In this document: piece by piece, positions 1-8,447 of the stretch
How positions within the stretch are numbered: the stretch's first letter is position 1
Layout: every line of letters begins with the position of its first letter
Assembly: GCA_005502915.1 (NCBI GenBank)
Contig: SCMT01000017.1
Span: 1-64,000, forward strand
Direction of reading: 5' to 3'
Source of the DNA: Lysobacteraceae bacterium 2PB
Lineage (GTDB): Bacteria; Pseudomonadota; Gammaproteobacteria; Xanthomonadales; Xanthomonadaceae
Length of the DNA stretch: 64,000 nucleotides
Notes under the pieces: model-generated
Databases searched by the model: none
What the model was told of the DNA's origin: nothing
The model's input: only the letters and a program-made list of their open reading frames with translations
Translations under genes and position numbers: made by a program

Positions 1-325
1 GGGCGTCGGCGAAGTCGCCACGCGCGGGGCGCGGCGGGGGCGGTGGCGGCGGCGGGCCTTCGGCCGGCGGCCTGCCGGGCCCGAGTTCGAGCAGGCGCAT
101 CAGTCGCGGGGTGTCGCCGATCAGGAAGCCCCAGTCGCCGTGGCGGGCGAAGGCGCGCGCCAGGTTGACCGCGCCGGTGTCGACCTTCTCGCGCTCCAGC
201 CGGTTCACGTAATCGAGGAAGCCGCGCTGGAAGCTGCGCTCCTGGAGCAGGGCGAACGTCGCCAGCGCCGCGATGCCGAGCACCACGAAGGCCAGGAGCA
301 GGCGATGCCAGAGGCGGAGCGACAT
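1..325 (-). CDS. Sensor histidine kinase, N-terminal part (BaeS-like), cut by window edge
   Basis: Only the first 108 codons are present; the gene continues past the left edge. The start ATG at 325 is followed by one hydrophobic helix (about residues 8-25). The extracytoplasmic stretch that follows resembles the sensor part of BaeS-type kinases (LDYVNRLEREKV, then an ARAFARHGDWGFL-like segment), and then comes a run of prolines at about residues 92-102. No HAMP or kinase domain is visible because of the cut, so the kinase call is inferred. It is divergent from a Spy-like periplasmic protein; in Enterobacteria, spy is a target of BaeS/BaeR and CpxA/CpxR, which fits the call. Confidence 0.55.
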   Translation of the reverse strand, partial: MSLRLWHRLLLAFVVLGIAALATFALLQERSFQRGFLDYVNRLEREKVDTGAVNLARAFARHGDWGFLIGDTPRLMRLLELGPGRPPAEGPPPPPPPPRPARGDFADA

Positions 326-510
326 GGACAGGCGGGATCGATGGCGCCGGGCACGGGGCGGACGACGCCACCATAGCCCGGTCGGGCGCGTGCCGGAATG
401 CGCGGCGCGCAATCTCCACGGTTTCTGCACGATCGCTCCACGCTGCCTGCGCAATCGTGGCTCAGCCTGCGGATGCCGGAATCGCCGGTCGTGCCGAAAC
501 GGGAGATGCC

Positions 511-993
511 ATGGTCCATCGCGCGAAGATCCATCCACGTGCACGACTGCTTGCGGCGATGGCGGCATCGCTGTGCGCCGTGGCCTGGGCCCTGCCCGTG
601 CAGGCGGCGAATGCCATGCCGCCGGATCCGCCCGGTGCCGGCAATGCGGAGCGCCGCCCGCCGCCGCCCCGGCCGCCGAGCGCGGCCGAGCTGCAGCGCG
701 ACCTCGGCATCACGGCGGCCCAGGCGAAGGCGGTCGCCGATGCGCTCGCTGCGCACCACGCGCAGATGCGTCAGCTGGACGACGACGCCCGCGACCAGCG
801 CCATGCGCTCCGCGCGCGCACGGACGCGCAGCTGAAGACGACGCTCGGCGAGGCGGGTTTCCAGCGCTTCCAGGCCTGGCGTGCCGAGCACCGGCCGGCG
901 CGCGGACAGAAGGGTGGTCCCGATGGCGGGCCGCACCGTGGCCGTCGTCCGCCACCGCATGGCGGCGCACTTCCGCCGCCGGGCGAGGGCTGA
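511..993 (+). CDS. Spy/CpxP-like periplasmic protein
   Basis: 160-residue exported protein. The start ATG at 511 has a GGGAG ribosome site 7 bases upstream; in-frame ATG 457 would add 18 residues before the signal peptide and has no such site. Signal peptide about residues 1-33, ending near VQA-AN. The mature part has a proline-rich linker followed by charged helices with an LGITAAQ motif, like the LTxxQ motif of Spy/CpxP chaperones. The tail is rich in Pro, Gly and His (PHRGRRPPPHGG) and could bind metal. Spy proteins bind unfolded envelope proteins in the periplasm. The stop lies 3 bases before the next start, so the two are probably cotranscribed. Confidence 0.6.
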   Translation: MVHRAKIHPRARLLAAMAASLCAVAWALPVQAANAMPPDPPGAGNAERRPPPPRPPSAAELQRDLGITAAQAKAVADALAAHHAQMRQLDDDARDQRHALRARTDAQLKTTLGEAGFQRFQAWRAEHRPARGQKGGPDGGPHRGRRPPPHGGALPPPGEG

Positions 994-996
994 GCC

Positions 997-2286
997 ATGC
1001 GTATCGGGTCCCGTGCTGTGCACGTCGCCATCCTCGCCGCAACGATGCTGGCCGCCACCGGCATCCTCGTGCAGCCGGCGCTGTCGGCGTCCGACCGCAA
1101 CCGCCCGAATGCAGGCCGGGTGCCGTTCAAGCGCCCGGCGGTGCGGCCGTTTACGCGGCCCGTGTCGTCGCTGCCCGAGTTGACGCCCGACACCGCATTC
1201 GGTGCGCCGCTCGCCGGCCTGACCGACGAGCAGCTGGCGGCGTTCAACACCGGCCTGGCCGCGTTCAACGTGGCCGAAACGCCGGCCTCCGGCCTCGGCC
1301 CGATCATGAACAATCGCTCCTGCATCGCCTGCCACGGCCAGCCGGCGGCGGGCGGCGGTTCGCCCATCCGCGTGACCCGCTTCGGCCGCACGGTCAATGG
1401 CGTGTTCGATCCGATGAGCGCGCTCGGCGGCTCGCTGCTGCAGCAGAACTCGATCGATCCGCGCATCCTCGAAACCATTCCGGCCGAGGCCACGACCCGC
1501 GCGCCGCGCCAGTCGACGCCGCTGTTCGGCATGGGCCTGATCGAGGCCATCCCGGAAAGCGTGATCCTCTCCAATGCCGAGCGGCAGTCTGCCCTCGGCC
1601 TTAACGGCGTGCCGTCGCTGGTGACCGACCCGGCCAGCGGCCAGGTGCGCATCGGCCGCTTCGGCTGGAAGGCGCAGCACGCGTCGGTGCTGGCGTTCTC
1701 CGCCGATGCCTACACCAACGAAATGGGCATCACCAACCGCCTGTTCCCGCAGGAGAACGCGCCGAACGGCAACGCCGCGCTGCTGGCCCAGTTCGACCGC
1801 ATCGCCGATCCCGAGGATCGACCCGACCCGGTCACCGGCAAGGCGGACTTCGAGTTCGTCGCCGATTTCATGCGCTTCCTCGGGCCACCGCCGGTGCGCG
1901 TGCTCACGCCCTCCGCGCTGCAGGGCAAGCTGGTGTTCGACCAGGTGCGCTGCAGCGGCTGCCACACGCCGCAGATGATGACCGGGCCGAACACGGTCGC
2001 GGCGCTGAACTTCAAGCCGGTGCGGCTGTACTCGGATCTGCTGCTGCACGACATGGGCGCGCTGGGCGACGGCATCGCCGACGGTACCGCCGGGCCGCGC
2101 GACATGAAGACCGCGCCGCTGTGGGGCCTGCGCGCCAGCGGACCGTACCTGCACGACGGCCGTGCGGCCACGGTCGACCAGGCCATCCAGCAGCACGATG
2201 GCGAAGCGACGGCATCGCGCGACGCCTACCGCGCACTGGACGCGACCCGGCGCCAGCAGCTGCTGGATTTCCTCGATTCGATCTGA
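997..2286 (+). CDS. Di-heme oxidoreductase (DHOR/DUF1111 family cytochrome c)
   Basis: 429 residues with a Sec signal peptide (cleavage near ALSAS, about residue 31). Two c-type heme motifs are visible, CIACH at residues 109-113 and CSGCH at 319-323. The C-terminal segment APLWGLRASGPYLHDGRA is typical of the di-heme peroxidase-like DUF1111 family, where the HDGR region lies near the high-potential heme. The protein should be periplasmic and transfer electrons; the substrate is unknown. It follows the Spy-like gene by 3 bases and is followed by a strong terminator, so these two genes form the operon. Confidence 0.85.
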   Translation: MRIGSRAVHVAILAATMLAATGILVQPALSASDRNRPNAGRVPFKRPAVRPFTRPVSSLPELTPDTAFGAPLAGLTDEQLAAFNTGLAAFNVAETPASGLGPIMNNRSCIACHGQPAAGGGSPIRVTRFGRTVNGVFDPMSALGGSLLQQNSIDPRILETIPAEATTRAPRQSTPLFGMGLIEAIPESVILSNAERQSALGLNGVPSLVTDPASGQVRIGRFGWKAQHASVLAFSADAYTNEMGITNRLFPQENAPNGNAALLAQFDRIADPEDRPDPVTGKADFEFVADFMRFLGPPPVRVLTPSALQGKLVFDQVRCSGCHTPQMMTGPNTVAALNFKPVRLYSDLLLHDMGALGDGIADGTAGPRDMKTAPLWGLRASGPYLHDGRAATVDQAIQQHDGEATASRDAYRALDATRRQQLLDFLDSI

Positions 2287-2309
2287 GCGACCTTCGACAG
2301 GCAAAGAAA

Positions 2310-2335
2310 AAGCCCAGGAAAACCCGGGCTTTTTC
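2310..2335. terminator. Bidirectional intrinsic terminator
   Basis: AGCCCAGG and CCCGGGCT pair around an AAAA loop with one A-C mismatch. An A-run lies on the left and TTTTT on the right. It sits between the plus-strand oxidoreductase gene and the convergent aminotransferase and can serve both. Confidence 0.75.
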
Positions 2336-2370
2336 GTGTGCGCGTCGCTGCGGAAGCGATCGGTTTGCGA

Positions 2371-3870
2371 TCAGGCCGCGGCGGCCTGCTGCACGCGCGG
2401 ACCTTCGAGCAGGGCGCGCTTGACCATGCCGACCAGCAGGTCGAGTTCGTCTTCCTGCATCGCGAAGTGCGGGGTGAAGCGCAGCGAGTTCTCGCCACCG
2501 TGGATCACGCCGATGCCGTGCTCGCGCATCCACTCCTCGGTCGAGCCGGTGCCGTAGCCCTTGAACTCCTTGGAGAGTTCGCAGGAGAACAGCAGGCCGG
2601 TGCCCTGGACCTTGGTGATCAGGCCCGGCAGTTCGGCCTTCAGCGCTTCGAGCTTGGCGACCGCCTGCTTGCCGCGCTCGCGGATGTTGTTGCGCAGTTC
2701 GGGGGTGAGCTGGGCGAGCACCGCGCAGGCGACGTCGAGCGCGCGCGGGTTGGTGGTCATGGTGTTGCCGTAGGTGCCCTTGCGGTACAGGCCGGCGGCG
2801 CGTTCGTTCACGGCGAGCACCGACAGCGGGTACTGGCCGGCGTTGAGCGCCTTCGAATAGGTTTCCATGTCCGGGGCTTCGACACCCTCGAAGCCGGGGT
2901 AGTCGACGATCGACAGCACGCCGTTGGCCCGCAGGCCGGCCTGGATGGAGTCGACCAGCAGCAGGGTGCCGTGGGCCTTAGTCAGGCGGCGCGCGGCCTC
3001 GTAGAACGCGCGCGGCACCGAGCGGCCCGGGTCGCCTTCGCCCATCACCGGCTCCAGGAACATCGCCTCGATGTGCCAGCCTTCGCGCTCGGCATCGGCG
3101 AAGGCCTGCTCCAGCTGCTCCACGCTGTAGGGCTCGATGGTGATGAGCTGGCCGACGTGGTGCTGGTAGCTGCCCAGGTGGGCCAGGTAGGTCTTGCGGG
3201 TGCTGTCCGAATACAGCGCCGGCAGTTCGGTGCGGCCGTGGAAGCTGCCCTTCACCGCGATGCGCTTGACGCGGCGGCCGGCGTGCGGCGCGCCCGGGTC
3301 GGTCATGAGCTTGGTGTTGATGTCGGCGATGCGGCCGGCCAGCGACACCGATTCCGAACCCGAGTTCAGGCACAGGAAGCGGTCGTAGGGGCAGGCGCCA
3401 CGGGTGTGGCCGACTTCGGCGCGGATGGCGCGCTCGAAGCGCAGCTGCGACAGGTTCGCGGTCATGATGTTGGCCATGACCTGCGGCTTCGACATCGCGT
3501 CGATCACGGCCTGCGGCGCGTGGCCGAAGCCGAGCATGCCGTAGCCGCCGGAGTCGTGCAGCACCGCGCCCTTGAGGGTGACGATCCACGGGCCGCGCGC
3601 GGTCAGCGCGACGTAGGGGTTCACGGTGTCGTTGGAATAGAAGTTCACGAACCCGGCCTGGATGGCGATGGCCTGGTCGGCCTCGTCGCGGTCCAGCAGT
3701 TCCGGGAACTCGTCGCGGATGCGAGCGTATTCGACGCCGGCGGCCTCGATGGCCTCCACCAGGTCGGGGTGGCTGGCGGCGAAGGCGAGCACGGTGGCGT
3801 CGTCCAGTCCGGGGGTGCGGCGCTGGCCGCCATGGGCGCGCAGCGGGGCGAGGGTGTCGAGCAGGGCCAT
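2371..3870 (-). CDS. Class III PLP-dependent aminotransferase
   Basis: 499 residues. The start ATG at 3870 is preceded by GGAGG at good spacing; longer in-frame starts are rejected. Class III features are visible: a cofactor-region NSGSESVSLAGRIA motif, the VDSIQAGLRANG segment where the canonical D-E-V/I-Q-x-G-x-R motif lies, and the Schiff-base lysine in SKALNAGQYPLS near residue 340. The Glu of the usual DE(V/I)Q motif is Ser here, which sets it apart from plain ornithine or GABA transaminases. The substrate cannot be read from sequence. The divergent Lrp/AsnC regulator suggests an amino acid or derivative as substrate and inducer. Confidence 0.8.
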   Translation of the reverse strand: MALLDTLAPLRAHGGQRRTPGLDDATVLAFAASHPDLVEAIEAAGVEYARIRDEFPELLDRDEADQAIAIQAGFVNFYSNDTVNPYVALTARGPWIVTLKGAVLHDSGGYGMLGFGHAPQAVIDAMSKPQVMANIMTANLSQLRFERAIRAEVGHTRGACPYDRFLCLNSGSESVSLAGRIADINTKLMTDPGAPHAGRRVKRIAVKGSFHGRTELPALYSDSTRKTYLAHLGSYQHHVGQLITIEPYSVEQLEQAFADAEREGWHIEAMFLEPVMGEGDPGRSVPRAFYEAARRLTKAHGTLLLVDSIQAGLRANGVLSIVDYPGFEGVEAPDMETYSKALNAGQYPLSVLAVNERAAGLYRKGTYGNTMTTNPRALDVACAVLAQLTPELRNNIRERGKQAVAKLEALKAELPGLITKVQGTGLLFSCELSKEFKGYGTGSTEEWMREHGIGVIHGGENSLRFTPHFAMQEDELDLLVGMVKRALLEGPRVQQAAAA

Positions 3871-3959
3871 GGCGATCCTCCATCTGAAAGCGGCTATCCG
3901 GCCATTATTGCCATTCTGCGGTCGTTTGACAGTTGCGGTCTGTGCGGATTTCGATGATA

Positions 3960-3978
3960 TTTCGTCGAATCGACGAAA
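3960..3978. promoter_or_regulatory. Perfect inverted repeat, candidate Lrp/AsnC operator
   Basis: TTTCGTCGA and TCGACGAAA flank a single A, giving a perfect 9-bp inverted repeat. It lies 12 bases upstream of the Lrp-family start and in the shared intergenic region with the aminotransferase. The position suits autoregulation and control of the divergent gene. The role is inferred from location and symmetry. Confidence 0.5.
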
Positions 3979-3990
3979 CCGGGCCGCCAA

Positions 3991-4422
3991 ATGAAGCTCA
4001 CCGACACCGACCAGCAACTGCTCTCCCTGCTGCGCGAGAACGCCCGGGCGTCCACGGCCCAGATCGCGCGCCGGCTGGGCCTGTCGCGGACCACGGTGCA
4101 GAGCCGGATCGAGCGCCTGGAGCGCGAGGGGGTCATCAGCGGCTACACGGTCCGCGTCGACGAGGAGTACGAGCGCAGCTACGTGCGCGCCCACATCATG
4201 ATCGCCGTGCATCCCAAGCAGATGACCACCGTGGTGAACACCCTGCGCGGCATGCCCGAGCTGCGCTCGCTGCATTCGGTCAGCGGCGGCTTCGACCTGA
4301 TCGCGATCGGCGCGGTGCCGGCGGTGGGCGACATGGACGTGCTGACCGACCGCATCGGCGCCATCGACGGCGTCGCCCGCACCACCTCGTCGATCGTGCT
4401 GTCGACCAAATTCGAACGCTGA
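3991..4422 (+). CDS. Lrp/AsnC family transcriptional regulator
   Basis: 143 residues, the usual length for the family. The N-terminal winged helix-turn-helix begins [15 protein letters not shown] and the recognition helix region reads [20 protein letters not shown]. The C-terminal RAM/AsnC ligand domain (about 65-143) contains the [12 protein letters not shown] segment that forms the effector pocket. Such proteins form dimers to octamers that bind amino acids. Divergent from the class III aminotransferase, which is the likely target. The stop is 8 bases before queA, so it may share a transcript with queA although the functions are unrelated. Confidence 0.9.
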   Translation: MKLTDTDQQLLSLLRENARASTAQIARRLGLSRTTVQSRIERLEREGVISGYTVRVDEEYERSYVRAHIMIAVHPKQMTTVVNTLRGMPELRSLHSVSGGFDLIAIGAVPAVGDMDVLTDRIGAIDGVARTTSSIVLSTKFER

Positions 4423-4430
4423 CTGCCTCC

Positions 4431-5510
4431 ATGAAGAAATCCGATTTCCATTTCGACCTGCCGCCGGAACTCATCGCGCAGGCGCCGCTGGGCGAGCGCT
4501 CCGCCAGTCGGCTGCTGGTGGTGCCGCCGGCGCCCGCCGCGCTGGAGGACCGCGCGATCCGCGACCTGCCGTCGCTGCTCCAGCCGGGCGACCTGCTGGT
4601 CTTCAACGACACCCGGGTGATCCCGGCGCGCCTGTTCGGCCAGAAGGCCACCGGCGGACGGGTCGAGATCCTGATCGAGCGCCTGCTCCCGGGCAACGAG
4701 GCGCGGGCGCAGATCGGCGCCAGCAAGTCGCCCAAGCCCGGTGGCCGCATCGCGCTGGATGCCGGCGGCGAGGTGGAGGTGCTGGGCCGCGAGGGCGAGT
4801 TCTACCACTTGCGCTTCCATGTCGAGGACAGCCTGGAAAGCTGGCTGCTGCATGCGGGCCGGCTGCCGCTGCCGCCGTACATCCAGCGCGAGCCGGGCCG
4901 CGACGACCTGGAGCGCTACCAGACGGTGTTCGCGAAGGAGGTCGGCGCGGTCGCCGCGCCCACCGCCGGCCTGCACTTCGACGAAGGCCTGCTGCAGGCG
5001 CTGCGCGATCGCGGCGTCGAGTTCGGCCACGTCACCCTGCACGTCGGCGCCGGCACCTTCCAGCCGATGCGCGCCGACGATGTCCGCGACCACCGCATGC
5101 ACAGCGAATGGCTCAACGTCGGCGCCGAGCTGGTGGCGCAGGTGCGCCGCACCCGCGAGCGCGGCGGGCGCGTGGTCGCGGTGGGCACGACCGTGGTGCG
5201 TGCGCTGGAGAGCGCGATGCGCCCCCACGACGACGGCCGCCGCGAGCTGCAGCCGTTCGCCGGCGAAACCCGGATCTTCATCTTCCCCGGCTACCGCATC
5301 GAAAGCGTGGATGCGCTGGTCACGAACTTCCACCTGCCGGAAAGCACGCTGCTGATGATGGTCTCCGCCTTCAGCGGCCGCGACCGCATCCTCGCGGCCT
5401 ACCGCCACGCGGTCGAACAGCGCTACCGCTTCTTCAGTTACGGCGATGCGATGCTGCTGTGGCCGCAGCGTCACGACGCGAGCGGCACGGATGGCGCGCA
5501 TGCGCCTTGA
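4431..5510 (+). CDS. queA: tRNA preQ1(34) S-adenosylmethionine ribosyltransferase-isomerase
   Basis: 359 residues and full length. Family motifs are present throughout: [20 protein letters not shown] at the start, [24 protein letters not shown], and the C-terminal [16 protein letters not shown]. The enzyme transfers and isomerises the ribosyl part of S-adenosylmethionine onto preQ1 in tRNA to give epoxyqueuosine, acting after Tgt. In related bacteria queA usually lies directly before tgt-yajC-secDF. Here tgt lies 5.7 kb downstream, with a flavin reductase, an LprI-domain protein and an iron transporter between them. Confidence 0.97.
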   Translation: MKKSDFHFDLPPELIAQAPLGERSASRLLVVPPAPAALEDRAIRDLPSLLQPGDLLVFNDTRVIPARLFGQKATGGRVEILIERLLPGNEARAQIGASKSPKPGGRIALDAGGEVEVLGREGEFYHLRFHVEDSLESWLLHAGRLPLPPYIQREPGRDDLERYQTVFAKEVGAVAAPTAGLHFDEGLLQALRDRGVEFGHVTLHVGAGTFQPMRADDVRDHRMHSEWLNVGAELVAQVRRTRERGGRVVAVGTTVVRALESAMRPHDDGRRELQPFAGETRIFIFPGYRIESVDALVTNFHLPESTLLMMVSAFSGRDRILAAYRHAVEQRYRFFSYGDAMLLWPQRHDASGTDGAHAP

Positions 5511-6108
5511 TTTCGAGGCGCTCGGCGCCGCCGAGGCCTATCGCTGGATGATCGCCACAGTCACGCCGCGACCGATCGCCTGGGTGTCCACGCGCTCGGC
5601 CGACGGCGTCGACAACCTCGCGCCCTTCAGCTTCTTCCAGATCGTCTGCGACGCGCCGCCGACGTTGATGATCAGCATCGGCAACCGACCCGACGGCAGC
5701 GAGAAGGACACCCTGCGCAACCTCCGCGAACGCGGCGAACTGGTGATCCAGCTGGTATCGGTGGCGCAGGCGGACGCGATGAACGCGACCTCGGCGGCCC
5801 TGCCGCCCGGCACCAGCGAGTTCGCGCACTGCGGGATCGAGGCCGCGCCCGCCGAGCGCGTCGGCGTCGCCCGCGTCGCCGGGGCGGCGGTCGCCTTCGA
5901 ATGCCGGTTGGCGTCGATCCTGCCGTATCCCGCCGAGGTCCCGAACCATCACATCGTGTTCGCCGAAGTGCTGCTCGCGCACATTGACGAGACAGTGCTG
6001 TCCGACGGTCGCCATGTCGACGCGGCGAAGCTCGACGTCATCGGCCGCCTCGGCGGCGCAGGCTATGCGACGACGCGCGACGTGTTCGCGCTGAAGCGTC
6101 CGGGCTGA
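5500..6108 (+). CDS. Flavin reductase-like FMN-binding protein
   Basis: About 202 residues, starting at ATG 5500 (ATG 5491 would add three residues) and overlapping the queA stop. The split-barrel flavin-binding fold is suggested by [12 protein letters not shown] near the N terminus, [16 protein letters not shown], and a later [17 protein letters not shown] segment, as in the flavin reductase-like domain family. Such proteins bind FMN and reduce flavin or act on small molecules; the partner oxygenase, if any, is not in the window. The overlap with queA suggests translational coupling. Confidence 0.8.
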   Translation: MRLDFEALGAAEAYRWMIATVTPRPIAWVSTRSADGVDNLAPFSFFQIVCDAPPTLMISIGNRPDGSEKDTLRNLRERGELVIQLVSVAQADAMNATSAALPPGTSEFAHCGIEAAPAERVGVARVAGAAVAFECRLASILPYPAEVPNHHIVFAEVLLAHIDETVLSDGRHVDAAKLDVIGRLGGAGYATTRDVFALKRPG

Positions 6109-6135
6109 GCCGCCTCGGTTTTTGGCGCTCAGCCC
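6102..6135. terminator. Inverted repeat at a convergent gene junction, possible terminator
   Basis: GGGCTGAGCCGCC pairs with GGCGCTCAGCCC (one bulged C) around a loop containing TTTTT. The stem covers the stop codons of both convergent genes. There is no good U-tract after the stem, so its strength is uncertain. Confidence 0.4.
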
Positions 6136-7163
6136 CCGGATACCAGCTCGGCCAGCGCCTGGGTGCGCTCTTCGGTGAGCCAGGCCTTCCACGCGTCGGC
6201 CGGCGTGCCCGGCCAGCGCAGCGTCGCGAAACGCACCCAGGCGTCGCGATAGCGCAGCCACGCGCGCTGGGTCTCGCGCACGCCGTCCGGGCCGATGCTG
6301 CCGTAGTCGCCGAACATGCCGTCGCCGCGTCCTGCGGCGAGCTTGGCCAGCGTGGTCTTGTAGGTCGCGTTCAGGGCCTTGTCGGCGCGGGCGAAGTCGC
6401 CGGCCTTCTGCGTCGGCCGTGCGCCGCCGTCGAAGCGGGTCACGGCGTCGAGCAGGGCGATTTCCAGATCCTCGCGCGCCCCCACGGCGAACGCGCCGCG
6501 CGCGGTGCCGCTCATGTCGGTCTCTTCCGTGGACACCCCTTCGAAGTAGCCGTCGGCCGCCTTGCGCACGTCCGCCCATGCCGTGCGCTGCGCGGGCGTC
6601 CATGCGGCCTGCAGCGCCTGCCAGCGCCGGTCGCGTTCGAATCCCGCCGCATCGGCGCTGCGCCTCGAACAGAAACCCGCCATCAGGCCGCTGGTGATGT
6701 CGTCGCAGATGTCCATCGCCTGCTGGTCGGTCCCTTTGGCGATGGCGTCGATGTGTTCGAGGCGTCCGTCGACTTCGGCCGGCGCGCCGCCGTATTCGCA
6801 GGCGAAGCGCCTGGCCAGCGCCGGGTTGCGCTTCACGCCCTCGCCGTTGGCGTAGAGCATCATCAGGATGCCGCTGCCGCCGAACACCTCGGATTGCGAT
6901 TCGACCTGCGCGCCCGTGCCGCGCTGCCGGTAGGCGCAATGCCGCGCGGCGACGACATCGCGGCCGGTGCGCTTGCCGTCGCGGCCGTAGTAGAGGACTT
7001 CGGCATCGCAGTCGGCCGGGGCGCTGCCGATGTCCTGCCTGGGGATCGGGGTCTTCGCCCACTGCCGGCAGGCGTCGTCGGCGGCGAAGGCCGGCGCCGG
7101 GCTTGCGAGGAACAGCAGGCATGCGCAGAGAACGGGCAGGGTGGCTGGGCGAACGTGGATCAT
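6129..7163 (-). CDS. Exported protein with C-terminal LprI (DUF1311) domain
   Basis: 344 residues with a signal peptide cleaved near APAFA-AD (residue 28). The middle part has several cysteines and a GEGVKRNPALARRFACEY segment, like a single Sel1/TPR-style repeat. The last about 100 residues match the LprI/DUF1311 pattern: a LNATYKTTL helix and RETQRAWLRYRDAWVRFA, where the family usually has QrAWl.YRda.C. LprI of mycobacteria inhibits lysozyme, but for most members the role is unknown. It is convergent with the flavin reductase gene and divergent from the iron transporter operon. Confidence 0.7.
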   Translation of the reverse strand: MIHVRPATLPVLCACLLFLASPAPAFAADDACRQWAKTPIPRQDIGSAPADCDAEVLYYGRDGKRTGRDVVAARHCAYRQRGTGAQVESQSEVFGGSGILMMLYANGEGVKRNPALARRFACEYGGAPAEVDGRLEHIDAIAKGTDQQAMDICDDITSGLMAGFCSRRSADAAGFERDRRWQALQAAWTPAQRTAWADVRKAADGYFEGVSTEETDMSGTARGAFAVGAREDLEIALLDAVTRFDGGARPTQKAGDFARADKALNATYKTTLAKLAAGRGDGMFGDYGSIGPDGVRETQRAWLRYRDAWVRFATLRWPGTPADAWKAWLTEERTQALAELVSGG

Positions 7164-7316
7164 GGACTCTCGTCTCCGTGGGGTGCTGGGAGGGCGGGAC
7201 GGACGGCGCCGGCTTCATGGTTGTCGGATCATGGCGGTCCCGGTCGCGGTATGCCACTTGTGTCCGCAGTGTTTCCCGCGCCGGCCACCGGCGATGGCCG
7301 GCGCGGCCTCAAGGAC

Positions 7317-7322
7317 TAGAAT
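7317..7322 (+). promoter_or_regulatory. Probable -10 box of the iron transporter operon
   Basis: TAGAAT lies 33 bases before the substrate-binding protein start. It resembles the TAGAAT boxes before rplU and tRNA-Thr in this window. No good -35 is seen at 16-18 bp. Confidence 0.35.
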
Positions 7323-7354
7323 CCTCCTCCCGGGCTTACCCCCCAGCTCGCGCC

Positions 7355-8434
7355 ATGTCTGCCATGCCCCTGACTTCTGCCTCCCGCCTGCTGTCCCGCG
7401 CCTCCGCCCTCGTCGCTTCGCTGGTCGTGTCCCTCGCGTGCCTTGCGCCCGCGGCCGCCGCGCAGGCGCCCGCCCAGCCCGCATCGAAGACGCTGAACCT
7501 CTACACCACCCGCGAGCCCGGGTTGATCCAGCCGCTGCTCGACCGCTTCACCCGCGAGACCGGCATCCAGGTCAACACCGTGTTCCTGCGCGACGGCCTG
7601 CTGGAGCGGGTCAAGGCCGAAGGCGCGCGCTCGCCCGCCGACCTGCTGATGACCGCCGACAGCGGCCAGCTGATCGACCTCGTGCTCGGCGGCGTGACCC
7701 AGGGCGTGAAGTCGAAGCCGCTGGAATCGGCGATCCCGCCGCACCTGCGCGGCCGCACCGGCCACTGGTTCGCGCTGTCGCTGCGCGATCGCGTGGTCTA
7801 CGCCGAGCGATCGCTGAAGCTGTCGGGCCTGCGCTACGAGGACCTCGCCAAGCCCGAATGGAAGGGGCGCATCTGCGTGCGCTCGGGCCAGCATCCCTAC
7901 AACATCAGCCTGGTCGCGGCGATGATCGCCCACCAGGGCGAGGCGAAGACCGAGGCCTGGCTGCGCGGCGTCAAGGCGAACCTCGCGCGCAAGGCCACCG
8001 GCGGCGATCGCGACGTGGCCCGCGACATCCTCGCCGGCATCTGCGACATCGGCCTGGCCAACGCCTACTACGCCGGCCGCATGAAGGCCGAACCGGCCGG
8101 CAGCGAGCAGCGCCGCTGGGGCGATGCCATCCAGGTGGTGCGCCCGGTGTTCGCCGGCGGTGGCACCCACGTCAACATCAGCGGCGCCTCGGTGGCCCGC
8201 CATGCGCCGAACCGCGCGAACGCGGTGCGCCTGCTCGAATTCCTGGTGTCCGACGAAGCGCAGCGCGTGTATGCGCAGGCGAACTACGAATCGCCGGTGA
8301 AGAAGGGCGTGGCGGTCGATCCGATCGTCGCCGGCTTCGGCCCGCTGAAGGTCGATCCGCTGCCGCTGGGCGACATCGTCAAGCACCGTGCCCGCGCCAG
8401 CGTGCTGGTCGATCGCGTCGGCTTCGACCAGTGA
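7355..8434 (+). CDS. Fe(3+) ABC transporter, periplasmic substrate-binding protein
   Basis: 359 residues from ATG 7355 (MSAMPLTSASRL), with a signal peptide to about residue 39 (AAAAQA). The mature protein begins KTLNLYTTREPGLIQPLLDRF, the hallmark opening of FbpA/FutA-type ferric-binding proteins. It also carries LLMTADSGQLIDLV, RTGHWFALSLRDRVVYAE and the late NISGASVARHAPN segment. It should bind ferric iron in the periplasm and deliver it to the permease encoded 13 bases downstream. The three transporter genes form one operon inserted between queA and tgt. Confidence 0.9.
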   Translation: MSAMPLTSASRLLSRASALVASLVVSLACLAPAAAAQAPAQPASKTLNLYTTREPGLIQPLLDRFTRETGIQVNTVFLRDGLLERVKAEGARSPADLLMTADSGQLIDLVLGGVTQGVKSKPLESAIPPHLRGRTGHWFALSLRDRVVYAERSLKLSGLRYEDLAKPEWKGRICVRSGQHPYNISLVAAMIAHQGEAKTEAWLRGVKANLARKATGGDRDVARDILAGICDIGLANAYYAGRMKAEPAGSEQRRWGDAIQVVRPVFAGGGTHVNISGASVARHAPNRANAVRLLEFLVSDEAQRVYAQANYESPVKKGVAVDPIVAGFGPLKVDPLPLGDIVKHRARASVLVDRVGFDQ

Positions 8435-8447
8435 TGCCGCGCGCTTG

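Noticed and set aside
205-2304. 699-codon minus-strand frame
   Set aside because: Shadow of the di-heme oxidoreductase and Spy-like genes; Arg/His/Ala-rich without domain features.
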